Part shown: positions 1 to 10,948 of the stretch, piece by piece | Position numbering within the stretch: the first letter of the stretch is position 1 | How the letters are laid out: the number at the start of each line of letters is the position of its first letter | Assembly: GCA_963855995.1 (NCBI GenBank) | Contig: OY979716.1 | Location: forward strand, 52,130,846 to 52,194,845 | Source: Muricea muricata | Taxonomy: Eukaryota > Cnidaria > Anthozoa > Malacalcyonacea > Plexauridae | Direction of reading: 5' to 3' | Length of the DNA stretch: 64,000 nt | Position numbers and translations under genes: made by a program | Notes under the pieces: model-generated | What the model was told of the DNA's origin: nothing | Seen by the model: the letters and a program-made list of their open reading frames with translations, nothing else | Database searches by the model: none

Positions 1-1
1 T

Positions 2-343
2 GGGGTTCCTACAGAGGTGTTTTGGGCAGAAGTAGCTCGTTTAAATTCGGAAAAGTATCAAAATTTATTGGCATTCATCAAGGTAATGTTTACAATCCCC
101 GTCAGCAACGCTGATAGCGAACGTGTCTTTTCGCAAGTGAACTTGATTAAAACCGTTCACAGGAACCGATTCTCTGTCGAAGGTGTTGCATCACTCATAT
201 TTGTGAAAGAAGGTGTTAAAAATGAAGCAGATTCTTGTGCTCATTTCAAGCCATCCCAGGAAATGATTCTGAAGTGCAACAAAGAGATTTATCACAACGT
301 TGAAGCTGTGTACGGGACTGAAGAAGTAATTGAGGAAGAGTGA
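2..343 (+). CDS. hAT transposase, C-terminal dimerisation region (partial)
   Basis: This reading frame is open to the left window edge, so only the C-terminal ~113 residues are seen. It shows the hAT-family dimerisation signature: a PVSNADSERVFS block followed by basic residues (KTVHRNRFS) and a leucine/valine-rich helix. In hAT transposases this region pairs monomers and supplies part of the catalytic fold. It ends with an acidic tail (EEVIEEE) and a normal stop. It is a different hAT lineage from the OTU-containing genes at 0.8-5.7 kb and 11-13 kb, since its ADSERVFS block differs from the TTCKCERSVS block there. No terminal inverted repeat was found downstream, so the 3' end of the element is undefined. 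The catalytic part lies outside the window. Confidence 0.8.
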   Translation, partial: GVPTEVFWAEVARLNSEKYQNLLAFIKVMFTIPVSNADSERVFSQVNLIKTVHRNRFSVEGVASLIFVKEGVKNEADSCAHFKPSQEMILKCNKEIYHNVEAVYGTEEVIEEE

Positions 344-840
344 AAGGCAGTGTAAAAAAAACCACAACGGATTCATATGTACATGATATCCGGCAATCTG
401 AGGCATTGATTTTAATTGCTGTAAAAAAATTTATCATAATGCGAAAGTCATGTACGGGACTGATGAACCTAATGTGGCAGAAAATAGTTTGCAAGGGCAT
501 ATTTGAAAGACCTATCTTATTAATATTGTTACTTTGTTCACTTTTACTTTGTTAAACTCTGTTGCAAAATAACTGCGAAGCTATTAAAAATATAAATTTG
601 CTATTAAAAAACTTACAGGTAACCTCATCACATGACTCATGAAATTTTTGCTTTGGGAATTGGCTCAATTTCAACACCCCCCCCCCCAATAATCTAGTAA
701 AATTTTGGCCAATTTAGTAAAATTTTAGCGAAGGTTTAGTAAAATCCGCTGACGAACATCTGGTCACACTGAATCAACCGATCACCGAAGCCACACGATG
801 ACACGAAGCTTGTTCTTTCGACCCACGCTTTCTCGAAGTC
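344..840. other. Non-coding interval with short TTTAGTAAAAT repeats
   Basis: No convincing coding sequence. A C homopolymer lies near 677-690. Three copies of AGTAAAAT(T/C) occur between about 699 and 745. Short clustered motifs like this are common near the ends of hAT elements, so this may be the 5' subterminal region of the gene that follows, but no terminal inverted repeat was identified. Confidence 0.3.
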
Positions 841-1085
841 ATGGCAGCAAACAAAGATATGCAAATGAAGTACGATCTATTGTGCTTGCTTCGAGAGGAA
901 AATGCCTTCGAAATCGAAGCGGTAAGGAGACAGTGTGAAATGAAAGTCACTGATTTCATTTCGAAATCTAAAGCTTGGAATCCATTCATGAAGGGCAAGA
1001 ATGGAAGGGATACTTTGACTGAACTGTTGATTCCCAAACATATTGTCCAGAATTGGCAGCTATGTGGAGAATTGAGAGCTCTAAA
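841..1085 (+). CDS. First exon of the OTU-hAT transposase gene
   Basis: Begins at the ATG at 841 (MAANKDMQMKYDLL) and stays open to a strong splice donor, AAA/GTAAGT, at 1086; the reading frame stops one codon later. The exon is helical and charged, and I do not recognise the domain. Its position, length and splice structure match the first exon (10719-10948) of the other OTU-hAT copy, which starts MNDVHFKNVRSLF and is also followed by an OTU exon. I infer that this is a conserved N-terminal module of the same transposase family. Exon 2 cannot be joined here without a frame problem, in keeping with a decayed copy. Confidence 0.5.
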
Positions 1086-1509
1086 GTAAGTGAAAGTGCC
1101 TCTGTAATAAGTGCCATTTATTCCATTTATTCCATATACTTGATATACAATATTATTTATCTGTGCACTATATAAAATTACTGGCAAAAATATTCCCTAG
1201 CTTGTGGGAGGGGGGGGGGTATCCTGCATTTACCTACTAGACAATTTAATAGTGCCTTAGTTTAGGACTTGGGATTGTCTATTTGATTTGTTTCAATTTA
1301 TAGGCAAATTTCAATTTCAATTATAGTACATTATAGGGAAATGATTATTGAGTTTTTGTAAGCATGAGTTCAGTTCCACTATCTGGGGCTGTATGCCTTA
1401 TCCAGAGACCATAGAAAGTATGTTAATTGGCCCTGTTTTTCTGTGCTAGTTTATTATAAATTTAGGTTCATGAGTTCTTCATTATCAATTTTATTTTGTA
1501 CTCACTAAA

Positions 1510-2158
1510 GGTGATGGAAATTGCCTCTATAGAGCATGCTCAAAGTTACTTTGTGGCAAGTAAGATCTGTGTGGGTATCTTAGAGACTTGACAAGTATCG
1601 AGCTTTTCAACAATCAAGAGTTCTATGCTTTGCACCCATACATCAAAGAAAAGTCTAACATATTCCAATCAGATAATACTGCATTTTCTGCCACAGTATC
1701 TGATTCTGCATTGTGTGATGGATATGACAGGAAGGATTCTAGCAGCAGGGTGATGGTTGTTAAACGAGAAGCGATCAGAAATTCTACTTCTGGGACCTAT
1801 GCCTCCCTTATGTGTGTATTTGCCTTGTCGTCAGTTGTCGGAATGAATATTACTTCGGTTTATCCAGAAAAGTTGGAGCAGGTGACCAAATACTCGCAAT
1901 TTCAAAATGGTACTGTATTGCCACGACTGATCCATGACAACTTTAAAAATAAGCTAGTTCAGGAAGTTAAACTAATTCTGATGTGGACTACTGATGGCAT
2001 TCATACTCTTCCTGGAATGAGTGAGAACTTTCAACCTAATCACTTTGTACCACTTGTGGAATTTATTGTGAAGAATATGCCGAAGAAAAAAATTCAACCT
2101 AAGATTACTGACCTATTCAGATCTGACAGCTTACAGAACGACCAGGGCACTTCTGAAG
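1510..2158 (+). CDS. OTU-like cysteine protease domain exon of a hAT transposase
   Basis: The exon holds the OTU deubiquitinase-like pattern: GDGNCLYRA at its start, with the nucleophile cysteine position, and NHFVPLVEF near 2040-2060, with the histidine position. OTU enzymes remove ubiquitin, and the domain is known fused to mobile-element proteins. A single in-frame TAA at 1561-1563 interrupts the domain; everything from 1564 on is open. The stretch TSIELFNNQEFYALHPYI aligns closely with TSIELFLNANFYAQHPYF in the copy at 11.4 kb. The exon ends at a consensus donor, GAAG/GTAAGT, at 2159. The premature stop suggests a pseudogene. Whether the domain was ever an active protease cannot be told from sequence. 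Confidence 0.7.
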
Positions 2159-2705
2159 GTAAGTTGATGATGCAAGTGTTTCATATACAATGTAACTATG
2201 TCATTTGAAATTGCATTGGAAATGAGTCATTTCCACTGCAATGTACCATAGCGTCTGGGAGAGAGCCAGGCAGGATTATACGTTATATAGTATGTTTACT
2301 TTTGCATGACTCATTAATTTCTCACATGATTAGTGATTACATTTATCAATAACATTGATTTCTTAATCTTGTTGGGGTTTACCTGGCTAATGGTTTATGG
2401 GTTTATTGTGAATTAATTTCCAACAAAATATGTATTGTTATGGTTGCATTGCAGCATAATGGGTTGAATTGTATTTGTAATAATTAATTAGCCATGGAAG
2501 TAGTAAAATCTGTGTATACAAAATTTGCAACTAATTTGGGCAAAAACATTCATGTTTTTGCTTGCTAGTTGCTATACTCCTGTATATGTGAATAAATGCA
2601 ACAGCTCAAATAGACTTTGCATCAGAGTAGCAAGCAAAAGCATGAGTGATATGATTATGCCTGGATGCACATGTATGATATTTTTTGGTGCATTTTTTTC
2701 TCTAG

Positions 2706-2846
2706 GGGGTTCTGTACCTATAGGCAAGGTTGATGTAATTAAAGATATTCCAACAGCAGCAAAAAAGCCTTCTGTGCACCAAACAATTGCAAATGATGGC
2801 AAGATCATTAAAATGGAGTGTGCTCCTTTAGGGACCATGCTTAAAC
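2706..2846 (+). CDS. Linker exon of the OTU-hAT gene
   Basis: A short open segment bounded by TTTCTCTAG at 2705 and AAAC/GTGAGT at 2847. It encodes a lysine-rich, low-complexity linker (IPTAAKKPSVHQTIAN) between the OTU exon and the zinc-finger exon. The equivalent region in the second copy is a serine/lysine-rich linker within one long exon. No domain is recognised. The assignment rests on splice signals and position only. Confidence 0.4.
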
Positions 2847-3297
2847 GTGAGTTAAAGGTTAATTTAGTCAGCTAGGTTAATTCCCCTAATTGAGTTTTGG
2901 TGCAACCCTAGTAAAGCCTCTGGTGAACTCCTACGGTTTTTTTACCAAACCCTAGGGACCAGAGTTCTGTCATTATTGTTGTTGTTTAAAATTAGTTGCT
3001 CAAGGATAGAACTTTCTGAAATTGCCTAGTGCTCACTTCTTGGTATAACCCAGATCACAGTTCAGTATTTTAAGTTGAATCTTAAAAGGGAGTTCGAGAT
3101 CTGTTGGCCCTTGCTTTTCAATAATTTGTATGACAATTAAAAAAAATCACTTTTCGTATTTCGTACAACTGGCCCCAGTTAATCTACCCTACGTTTTCAA
3201 ATATTTTTCAATTACTGGTTACTGGTATGTTCAATAGTGTTTATCTATAATAGCACCAACCTGACCATAATTCAAAATGTCCTAAAATTTTATTCAG

Positions 3298-3759
3298 GAC
3301 CGTCAAATGAAACGAAATGAAAATGCATGTGAATTGCTTAAGAAACGAGTAAAAGCCGAGCTTTCCGATGTAGATCCCTTGGACATTGGACGATTTGTTT
3401 CCATGGGAGCAATTGCTGATGACACCAAACTTAATTTAATAAACAATCACTGGAAGCCACCCTCAGAATTCCAATTTTCTTTTTCTCAAACTTTGCGTCG
3501 AAAATTTTGTGCAAGCTGGTTGAATCGTTGGTCTTGGTTGTGCTATTCTAAAATGTATGACGGAGCTTTTTGTCTTTCTTGTGTTTTGTTTGGCCATCAA
3601 TGTGGGCATAATGGCTCGAAATTGTCAAAATTATTTAAGGATCCTTTAACCAACTGGCAAAGTGCTGCAACAAGACTGGAACAACATCAGAAACATTCCG
3701 TTTGGTGCATGAACATGTTACGTTACATTACGAAACATGTTACGTTTGGTGCAGTTTAG
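3298..3759 (+). CDS. TTF-type zinc finger portion of the OTU-hAT transposase
   Basis: Opens at a splice acceptor (TTATTCAG, 3297). It shows the TTF-type zinc finger found before the DUF4371/hAT core in ZMYM1-like transposases: FCASWLNRWSWLCYSK, then GAFCLSCVLFG with the CxxC pair, then KLFKDPLTNWQSA and a histidine-rich end (LEQHQKHSVWCMN). This module binds DNA. The frame ends at TAG (3757-3759) within a local disruption: a ~44-bp segment between two copies of GTTTGGTGCA has been inserted at about 3702-3754, containing an AACATGTTACG repeat. After it the protein continues in the next frame from 3761, reading SVMTEETKGIDEQ. Confidence 0.75.
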   Translation, partial: DRQMKRNENACELLKKRVKAELSDVDPLDIGRFVSMGAIADDTKLNLINNHWKPPSEFQFSFSQTLRRKFCASWLNRWSWLCYSKMYDGAFCLSCVLFGHQCGHNGSKLSKLFKDPLTNWQSAATRLEQHQKHSVWCMNMLRYITKHVTFGAV

Positions 3760-3760
3760 A

Positions 3761-5673
3761 AGCGTGATGACAGAAGAAACTAAAGGCATAGATGAGCAAG
3801 CCGACAACATGAGAAGTTCACGTATTCAACACAATCGAGAGATCCTTACTTCTATCATCAAAACAGTTATGCTGGCTGGCAGAATCTTTCTTTGAGAGGT
3901 CATCGCGACGATTTCCAACATTATGCCTCAACCAATCCTGGGAACTTTCAAGCTCTTTTATATTTCAGGGTCGATTCAGGTGATGTAAAGCTCAGACAAC
4001 ATTTTGAAATGGGAAAGAAGAATGCTACTTACCGCTCCAAGACAGTACAGAACAAACTGATTAAAATCTGTGGGAACCAAGTCCGAGAAAAATTCGTGGC
4101 AGAAATTGGCAACAGCAATTGTCCTATTTATTCGGTTCTGGGAGATGAGGCAACTGATTGCGCCAGTATTGAACAAATGCCAATTGTCTTGCGTTATGTT
4201 GATTCGAACAAAGAACTTAACGAAAGATTTGTAAAGTTTGTTGAGTGTGAAGGAGTGACGGGTGAGGCACTAGCGAAGAACATCGAAGACACGTTACAAG
4301 AAGTTGGCTTACCCCTTGGAAATTGTCGTGGCCAAGGTTATGATGGCGCCAGTTCAATGTCTAGCAAGATAAAGGGAGTTTCTGGTCGGATTTTAAACAA
4401 AAACCCAAAAGCTTTGTACGTCCATTGTTCTAGTCATCGCTTGAATTTAGTTGTTGCCAAAGCATGTACACTGCCGTCAGTAGTCCAAATGTTAAGAGTT
4501 GCCCAAAAGATTACAGCTTTTTATACCCCCTCACCTCAACGTATGCTGTTGTTGAAGAAAAAAATCGCAGAAATTGGTTTAAAGCGACAAAAACTGGCAG
4601 CTCCTTCAACGACACGCTGGGTCCAACGAATAGCTTCTCTAGATGGAATTGTTGAGGCGTTTGAAGCTATCTTCGAAAGCTTATGGTACATGAAGTCGAA
4701 TGACAATCGCGATTTTGACAACTCCACTAGGGATGCCGCGCTTCATTACAATGCAATAACCTCGTTTGAATTCATCGCATCTCTTGTTATTACGTCTAAT
4801 GTCCTTCATCACACTTTATCACTGACCCTTCAGTTACAAGAAAGAAAGATCGACATTGTTGAGTCCCTCAAGCATGTTAATCTTTTAAAGGCATGTCTCA
4901 AAGACTTGCGCGAGTCAGTCGATGATATTCACGACGAATACTATAATCAAGCCCTCGAGTTGGCCAGTACTGTTAGGGTAGCAGAAAAGATTCCTCGAAT
5001 ATGCAAGGTTCAAAATGCTCGTGAAAATAATCCTGCTGCTAGCGGCTGTGATTACTACCAAGTGAAATTAACCATCCCACTTCTTGACCACCTCATTGAG
5101 CAAATTGAGTTTCGATTTCCGTCAGAAATGTGTAACCTCTACAATGGATTTTACATTATACCTGGTATTTTTCTTAAGTGCACAGGCGTTAACTGGAAAA
5201 CAGAATTCATGAAGTTCGTTTCCGCGTATCAAGATGACATGCCAAATTATCGGGCCATCCATGCAGAATTAGGGCTGTGGGAAAGCAGTTGGAGAAAGGG
5301 CTTCGAACAAATTGAGTACGATTCAGTTGCTGATACTTTGCGCAATTGTAACGAACTTGCATTTCCAAATATTTTTACCGCTCTCAAGATTCTTGCAGTT
5401 GTACCAGTTACTACATGTAAATGCGAACGATCAGTTTCTGCTCTTCGTCGAATGAAAACTTGGCTTCGAAGCACAATGGTTAACGAGAGGTTAAATGGGC
5501 TTGCTCAGATGCACATTAACGACGATATAACCGTTGATGTTGACGAAGTCATCAACACTTTCGCCAGACAGAACCCCACAAGAATGCAATTTCTTGACAT
5601 CCTGACGACAATGAAGAAAATAAACAAACAACTTCCAAAACGACGGAAAAATAATTTCAACCAATGTTGTTGA
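3761..5673 (+). CDS. hAT transposase catalytic core and dimerisation domain (DUF4371 type)
   Basis: The RNase H-like hAT transposase core. Visible are LSLRGHRDD, the first acidic motif DEATDCASIEQ, the second CRGQGYDGASSMS, the HCSSHRLNLVV block, the TTRW motif, and the C-terminal CERSVSALRRMKTWLRS dimerisation block. Related animal proteins are ZMYM1 and the 52 kDa repressor-type THAP0 relatives. The segment 3761-3884 is in a different frame from 3889-5673. The junction at VMLAGR / NLSLRGH is explained by a 4-base loss near 3884. From 3892 on, 593 residues are uninterrupted. The gene as a whole has one nonsense codon (1561), an insertion (about 3702-3754) and this deletion, so it is probably inactive though the core itself is intact. 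Confidence 0.85.
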
Positions 5674-5713
5674 CATGAACAAATCTCGTATTGTATTTTG
5701 AACATTTAAGTTG

Positions 5714-6445
5714 ATGATCCAATAATCGTCCTGCTGTTGGAATAACCTTAACTTTGAACATATATTACGTGATGATCCTGTCATCCTGCTGCCTTTAAAA
5801 GATACTTTACTATGAACATATTATGTGATGATCCTGTCATCCTGCTGCCTTTAAAAGATACTTTACTATGAACATATTACATGATGATCCTGTCATCCTG
5901 CTGCCTTTAAAAGATACTTTACTATGAACATATTACGTGATGATCCTGTCATCCTGCTGCCTTTAAAAGATACTTTACTATGAACATATTACATGATGAT
6001 CCTGTCATCCTGCTGCCTTTAAAAGATACTTTACTATGAACATATTACGTGATGATCCTGTCATCCTGCTGCCTTTAAAAGATACTTTACTATGAACATA
6101 TTACATGATGATCCTGTCATCCTGCTGCCTTTAAAAGATACTTTACTATGAACATATTACGTGATGATCCTGTCATCCTGCTGCCTTTAAAAGATACTTT
6201 ACTATGAACATATTACGTGATGATCCTGTCATCTTGCTGCCTTTAAAAGATACTTTACTATGAACATATTACGTGATGATCCTGTGCGTCCTCCTGCTGC
6301 CTTTAAAAGATACTTTACTATGAACGTATTACTTGATGATCCTGTCATCCTGCTGTCATTTTACCTCTTCTAATCCCGCTGCTGTTGGAACATTATTTAC
6401 TATCAATATTTTGCCTCGTCTAATCCTGCTGCTGTTGGAACATTA
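5714..6445. repeat. 56-bp minisatellite directly after the hAT stop codon
   Basis: About ten near-identical 56-bp units, each with GATGATCCTGTCATCCTGCT and CTTTAAAAGATACTTTACTA, start at 5771, 5827, 5883, 5939, 5995, 6051, 6107, 6163, 6219 and 6275. A variant unit follows at 6333. Diverged half-units flank it on both sides (5714-5770 and 6356-6445, with CTGCTGTTGGAA). Across the middle of the array the units alternate between ACGTGATG and ACATGATG, so the array grew partly as 112-bp dimers. The 6275 unit carries a small internal change (CCTGTGCGTCCTCC). Confidence 0.95.
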
Positions 6446-8729
6446 TCCTATGAATATGGTAGACGGGAAAGGCGGCGCTTGATCAGTCGCTTTGCTGTTT
6501 TACACAGAAATGTAATGATCATGGGCCTACTTTTCATTATTCATGTATTGAGGGTGGTTTAAATGCTGAAATCTATGCGGAAAACGCTGTGGGTATGTTG
6601 TCCTTTTAAAAGTACATTCATTTCGATGTATTGTATGATTGCTCGTTAAGGTAAGCAGTACAAATTCTTGCAATACATTTTTGATATTTTTTCTCTTTTT
6701 TTCCAATTGTACATGTTAAATTTTTTTTCTTTAAAAAATGTATGTGATTTAGAAATATGTCTGAAATTCAGAAATATTTATAAAAAAGCCTTGATTTTTA
6801 ACCATCGTTCAGTGCTAAATGTTGCTCTCAAAACGCAGGAAATCGCATTTCCGAGACTCTAGATTGTTTTATGTGAATACTAAATGTACATGCTATTGCT
6901 ACTACAGCCTGCTCCATTGGTATAGTTGTGTTCATTCTTTATCCATATGGTTCTCAGCCACTCATAACACAGCAACTGACTTTAGTTGCAATTCACATTA
7001 CCACAAGCTGTAACATTTACTCTATATGGTGATGAGCACTCTATATTAAACATATATTGAATGAGGTTGGAGTGGGATGTGAGGAATTGTCAAGCCATAG
7101 GTTTGTGTTATCTGCCTAAGGCTGAGGCAGATAAGACAAACGGAGTCCTTAATTTAACAAGATGCCTGCTAAGGCGTTCACTCTGCCTGCCAAAACGAAA
7201 ATGGACACAAGGCCAGGCAGAGATGTAACTAGAGAGTTCATTGGGGTGGGGTATATTCACTTATTTCTGTTCTGCCCAACTAATTCCTTTTTAAATCAAT
7301 TATTATTAGGGTACCTTCCAAGGCATTTTACCAGTAAGACATTGCCAGCACATCTTATGTAATCACTAAGATAACCAAAAATCAATGTCTCAGTGACTTG
7401 CCAGGCACTCTGTCCAGAGTCCTGGTAGGATTGCATTTTTTAGTGCATTTCATTGCATTTGCATTTCATTTACTTTCATAGTGCATATGTTAAACAAGAT
7501 TCTTTTGTCATAATACCACCAACATATAGCTGTTTTATTTTGCAAGTAAAGAAAATTTTACTAAAAGTCTATACAATACATCCGTATATTAACCTGATAG
7601 CATCATTTAAATCTATTCTATAGCACACTGCCTGAAGTCTCCATGATATAATTTGTTGGGAACTTTAGACTAACATATGTATTTCTGGAATTGGAATGTA
7701 AAATGTCTCTTACCTGTTATAATGATATGAGATCCCACAAGCAAATAAATAGTTTTGAACGAAATATTAGCATCTCAACATAGGTAGAAATAGAAAACCA
7801 AGGAAAGAAATCACAATGTGTTTAGAATTAGGAACACATTTCCTAGACTCACTCCTTAATCATGGAATGATGGAGTCTACCAGAATTTGCCGTTTTAAAA
7901 CATTTCTGGAGCAATGTTTTGATAAAGAACCTTCCTGTTCCTTTTTGTCAACTATTACATGTTAAAAATTGTATATAGATATTTCAATAGAATTTGCATT
8001 TGATTCTTGTGTAGAAATTTCTAAATTTCCTTAAAAGTGGAAACACAACAGAAAATGACGAAAACACACTCAAAAACTTTACCATCGCTCCTCGGTAAAG
8101 TTTCGCTGTGGAATTTGTCGTTTTAAAACATTTTGCATGAGAATCTTTGCACGTAAAACCTTCTTGCGGTTTAGATGTTCTAGCATGCATGTTTTGTTGA
8201 CATATTCCGCTAGAAATTGAGTTTAAACGCCGTGTTTAGGTCGGCTCACGCAGCTTGTGCCCAGCAGTATTACCCATGAGCGCTGTGCCAACTTGAGACA
8301 CCGAAAAAAATTTTAAAAACCAGAAACGGGGCAAATTTAAAACTCTGCCTTGCCTACGGCAGGCGGAGTAATAATTCCTCATATCCTACGACAACCGAAT
8401 TCAATAATTGTTTTATTATTTTTCTGTATTTGAGTACCCTTCCCTTCCAAGAAGTCATTTGTATTTGGCATAAGCAGCATAAATTAGTGTGACATCATAA
8501 GGTCACATAAGTGCTTTCAATATACAAATAAATTACATCATAATGTCGTATATGTGTTTTCAGTATTCTACGATGATGTCATAACTCCAACTTTACGCAA
8601 CTGCTGAACGGGTATGACAATTTCATCTACCGCTCAAATTCAATAAATAATAAACAGTATTATTACATGTATCTTTTCTATTTAAATGTACCAGTAAATA
8701 AATGGAGCATGTTTAATTATTTAATAGCC
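6446..8729. other. AT-rich interval without a recognisable gene
   Basis: Only short open frames are present and none shows a domain. A small hairpin (TTATCTGCCT / AGGCAGATAA) lies at about 7109-7135. The stretch 7214-7300 resembles one arm of the MITE at 23143-23308 (shared pattern: ACTAGAG...TTCATTG(A)GGGG...TATTC...TCTGCC(C/T)AACTAATT), so it is probably an old fragment of that family. Confidence 0.5.
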
Positions 8730-9103
8730 TCACCAATTACTAGTTTGCATCTTTTTAGTGTACTGATAGTCTTCATCACATATTTGGCAGCGAAACCAGT
8801 CAATACAGCAATGGGCAGTTAAAAACTTACAAGCTTCACGATTTAGGGATTCATTGCACCTTCCTTTACAAAACAGTCGTAACTCACTGTTAACTGGGTC
8901 ACAACACTCGCCTCTAGAGCACACACATTTAAATTTTGCATATTTGTGATATGCAGAAACACGGTAATAAGGGCATAAGTACGGTAGAAGGTACATGACT
9001 TCTGAAATTTGTGCTATATCAAAATCATCCATACAGGTTTTTTTTAAGTATCTGGCAGCTGACAACTTGTCTTCATGTTTTGGGTCTTGCAAAGATAAGG
9101 CAG
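8730..9103 (-). CDS. Cysteine-rich C-terminal exon, unrecognised protein
   Basis: The C-terminal part of a minus-strand gene. It has a dense cysteine pattern (CVCSRGECCDP, FCKGRCNES, HCCIDWFRCQICDEDY) that looks like a metal-binding fold. Upstream, the frame is open through RATALSLQDPKHED to a splice acceptor near 9105-9110. It can be joined to the 9150-9633 exon across a very short intron (donor AAA/GTAAGG at about 9150), although a frameshift is the alternative. No catalytic motif is visible and I do not recognise the family. No terminal repeats were found around it, so it could be host or transposon. Confidence 0.45.
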
Positions 9104-9132
9104 TGGCTCTAACTTGATACCATGACTTAATT

Positions 9133-9635
9133 TTATGTGTATAGTACCTTACTTTTTCTTCCGCATGATATCTTTTTGTAGGTTTTTTTGCATTTGCCTG
9201 ATTTTAGCCTTGAAACATACTTTTTCTCAATTTCCAACATTGCTTCATGTAAGGTCTTTCTTGGTGTTGTTTGTCCAATAGTCAAGGTGTCATGTTTTGG
9301 GGAAATTTCAAAATATTTTTTTACTACTGTTTCATCTGTACTTGAACAACTGTCAGTGGTCATATTAGATGATTCTTTGTCGTATTCTTCCCTGGAAAAT
9401 ATCGTATGTGTTGTCTTCAAGTGTGGTAAAAGTAATGTCTTGTTGCTTTTCTTCCTGTATTTCATATACTTTGGTGTGTGAATCTTTTGTGGAGATGGAT
9501 TTTTTAAATAGCGATGATCTTTCATTGAAATATTTGGGTGGTTTCTTCTGAAATGTTTGCCCAATTGCTTAAGGTGTTGGCTAAACTTCACACACCCCTT
9601 CACATTACAAACCCCATCACATTCCTGCAGAGCTA
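9133..9635 (-). CDS. Exon with C2HC/C2H2-like motif and basic linker, unrecognised
   Basis: Upstream exon of the same minus-strand gene. In frame above the first methionine is ECDGVCNVKGCVKFS, followed by LGKHFRRNHP: cysteines and histidines spaced like a single zinc finger. A basic, serine-rich linker follows (KYRKKSNKTLLL), then a predicted helix (KTLHEAMLEIEKKYVSRLK). It probably binds nucleic acid through the finger. The exon begins with an open frame running past 9633, so its true 5' end is not fixed. Family unknown. Confidence 0.4.
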
Positions 9636-9639
9636 GTGA

Positions 9640-10133
9640 AGAAAATCAAAGAAAAGTGAGAAAGAAGGGAATGGAAAACAAGGCAAAAGGAAAGAGAACC
9701 GATACAAAAGGAAAGGAAGGAGCAAAAGAAAAATGACAGGAAAGGAATGAACTAGGAAAATTTAGGATCAGTGTGATAATACATGAGGGAAGGCTATCAG
9801 GGGTGTATATTCTTCTATGTTTCTCATCCAAGGGTAGCAGAAACGAAGTGAGTGAAAAAAAAGAAGAGCAATGGGATTGGGCACACAAATGAGAGGGGAG
9901 GGGGAGAAGAAAGAAAGGAAAAGAAGAGAAAGTAAAAGGTTAAACCTGATGATTTTTCTCAAATGTGCATTTTCAGTTGTGCTGTCCATCTATGTTGGGG
10001 TTCTTACTTCTAAACAAACTGTAAAATTGTTTCCAAAAACAGTATTTTATTCCTCTATACATGGAAGCATGTGTAATGAAATAAACACTATTATTTATTT
10101 TCAAGCATATTTCTTTATCCATGGTTTATAGAA
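9640..10133. repeat. Purine-rich tract and short non-coding interval
   Basis: 9640-9945 is strongly purine-biased on the plus strand (repeated AAAGGAAAG, GAGAAGAAAGAAAGG), which creates spurious pyrimidine-strand reading frames. The rest up to the hAT insertion has no feature I can support. Confidence 0.6.
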
Positions 10134-10141
10134 GTATACCT
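10134..10141. repeat. 8-bp target site duplication, left copy (GTATACCT)
   Basis: GTATACCT immediately precedes the left terminus CAGGGG of the hAT element and is repeated exactly at 13564-13571. Confidence 0.95.
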
Positions 10142-10718
10142 CAGGGGCAGATCTAGGGGTAGTCAGATTAGTCACGCGACTAACGTAAAAAATAGCATAC
10201 GAAAAAATTGAAATTGTGTCCCGGCACGCAAACCTTTCTCCAATTTCAGTTACGCATCAAAATTCAATCACACTCCAGCATCAAAACGTCGATCAGTTCT
10301 TGCACTCTGAGCCAGCGATTGATTAGTTAAACAATTAGTCAAATAAGCGGTATTCAAATGAGAACTGACTATTCTGCCTTTTAGTTCATGTTATTTGATT
10401 GGTTAAATCTTACATAACATGCATACTGATTGGTTAAACTATTTTGACTAACATTTGCAAAATTTTGACTAATCCATGTGGGGTATTTGACTAATCTTGC
10501 CAATAGATGGCAGCTTGTGATTGGTGTATTTGCGTAACAGATTGAGCAGAAGTTAAACTAAGAACACTTCTGATTGGGCTTCTAATGTTTCATTTTGGAA
10601 GCATACCATATCAAGCATTGTCGGCTTCGCGTTGTTCTTTACAAACTGCTCCTTGATGCGATATTGTGAGCGCAATTTTATAGGCAAGCTTGTTTGTGTT
10701 TCATCTACTGTTATCGAA

Positions 10719-10948
10719 ATGAACGACGTACATTTCAAGAACGTTAGGTCGTTATTTGAAAATAACGATAAGGAGGGATTACTAGCATTAAGTACAAAAT
10801 ATTTTAAGCAGATTCATTCTGCCAAATTTCTGTCTGTGAGTGATCTTTTGGCGAGGATGCAAGGAAATTTTCTCGGCCGAAACCATCAAGCTGAGATGCA
10901 ATTTCCCCGCTGTCTTTTTCAAGAGACAAAGAAGTGTATGGCAATAAG
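10719..10948 (+). CDS. First exon of the OTU-hAT gene (copy 2)
   Basis: Starts at ATG 10719 (MNDVHFKNVRSLFENN) and ends at a textbook donor, ATAAG/GTAAGT, at 10949. Spliced to the acceptor TTTTTAG at 11439 it reads A-I-R-S-D-A-T-G-N-C in frame (phase 2 intron), leading straight into the OTU cysteine motif. The gene structure is therefore intact at this junction, unlike the copy at 0.84 kb. The domain is an unrecognised short helical module shared by both copies. Confidence 0.7.

Noticed and set aside
5771..6340. Regularly spaced repeats suggesting a CRISPR array
   Set aside because: The 56-bp units are contiguous with no unique spacers, and the context is a eukaryotic transposon.
841..6450. 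Terminal inverted repeats for the first OTU-hAT gene
   Set aside because: Looked for CAGGGG-like ends and an 8-bp duplication on both sides and found none; boundaries left open.
9646..10131. Serine/phenylalanine/leucine-rich minus-strand frames and a lysine/glutamate-rich plus-strand frame
   Set aside because: Artefacts of a purine-rich tract.
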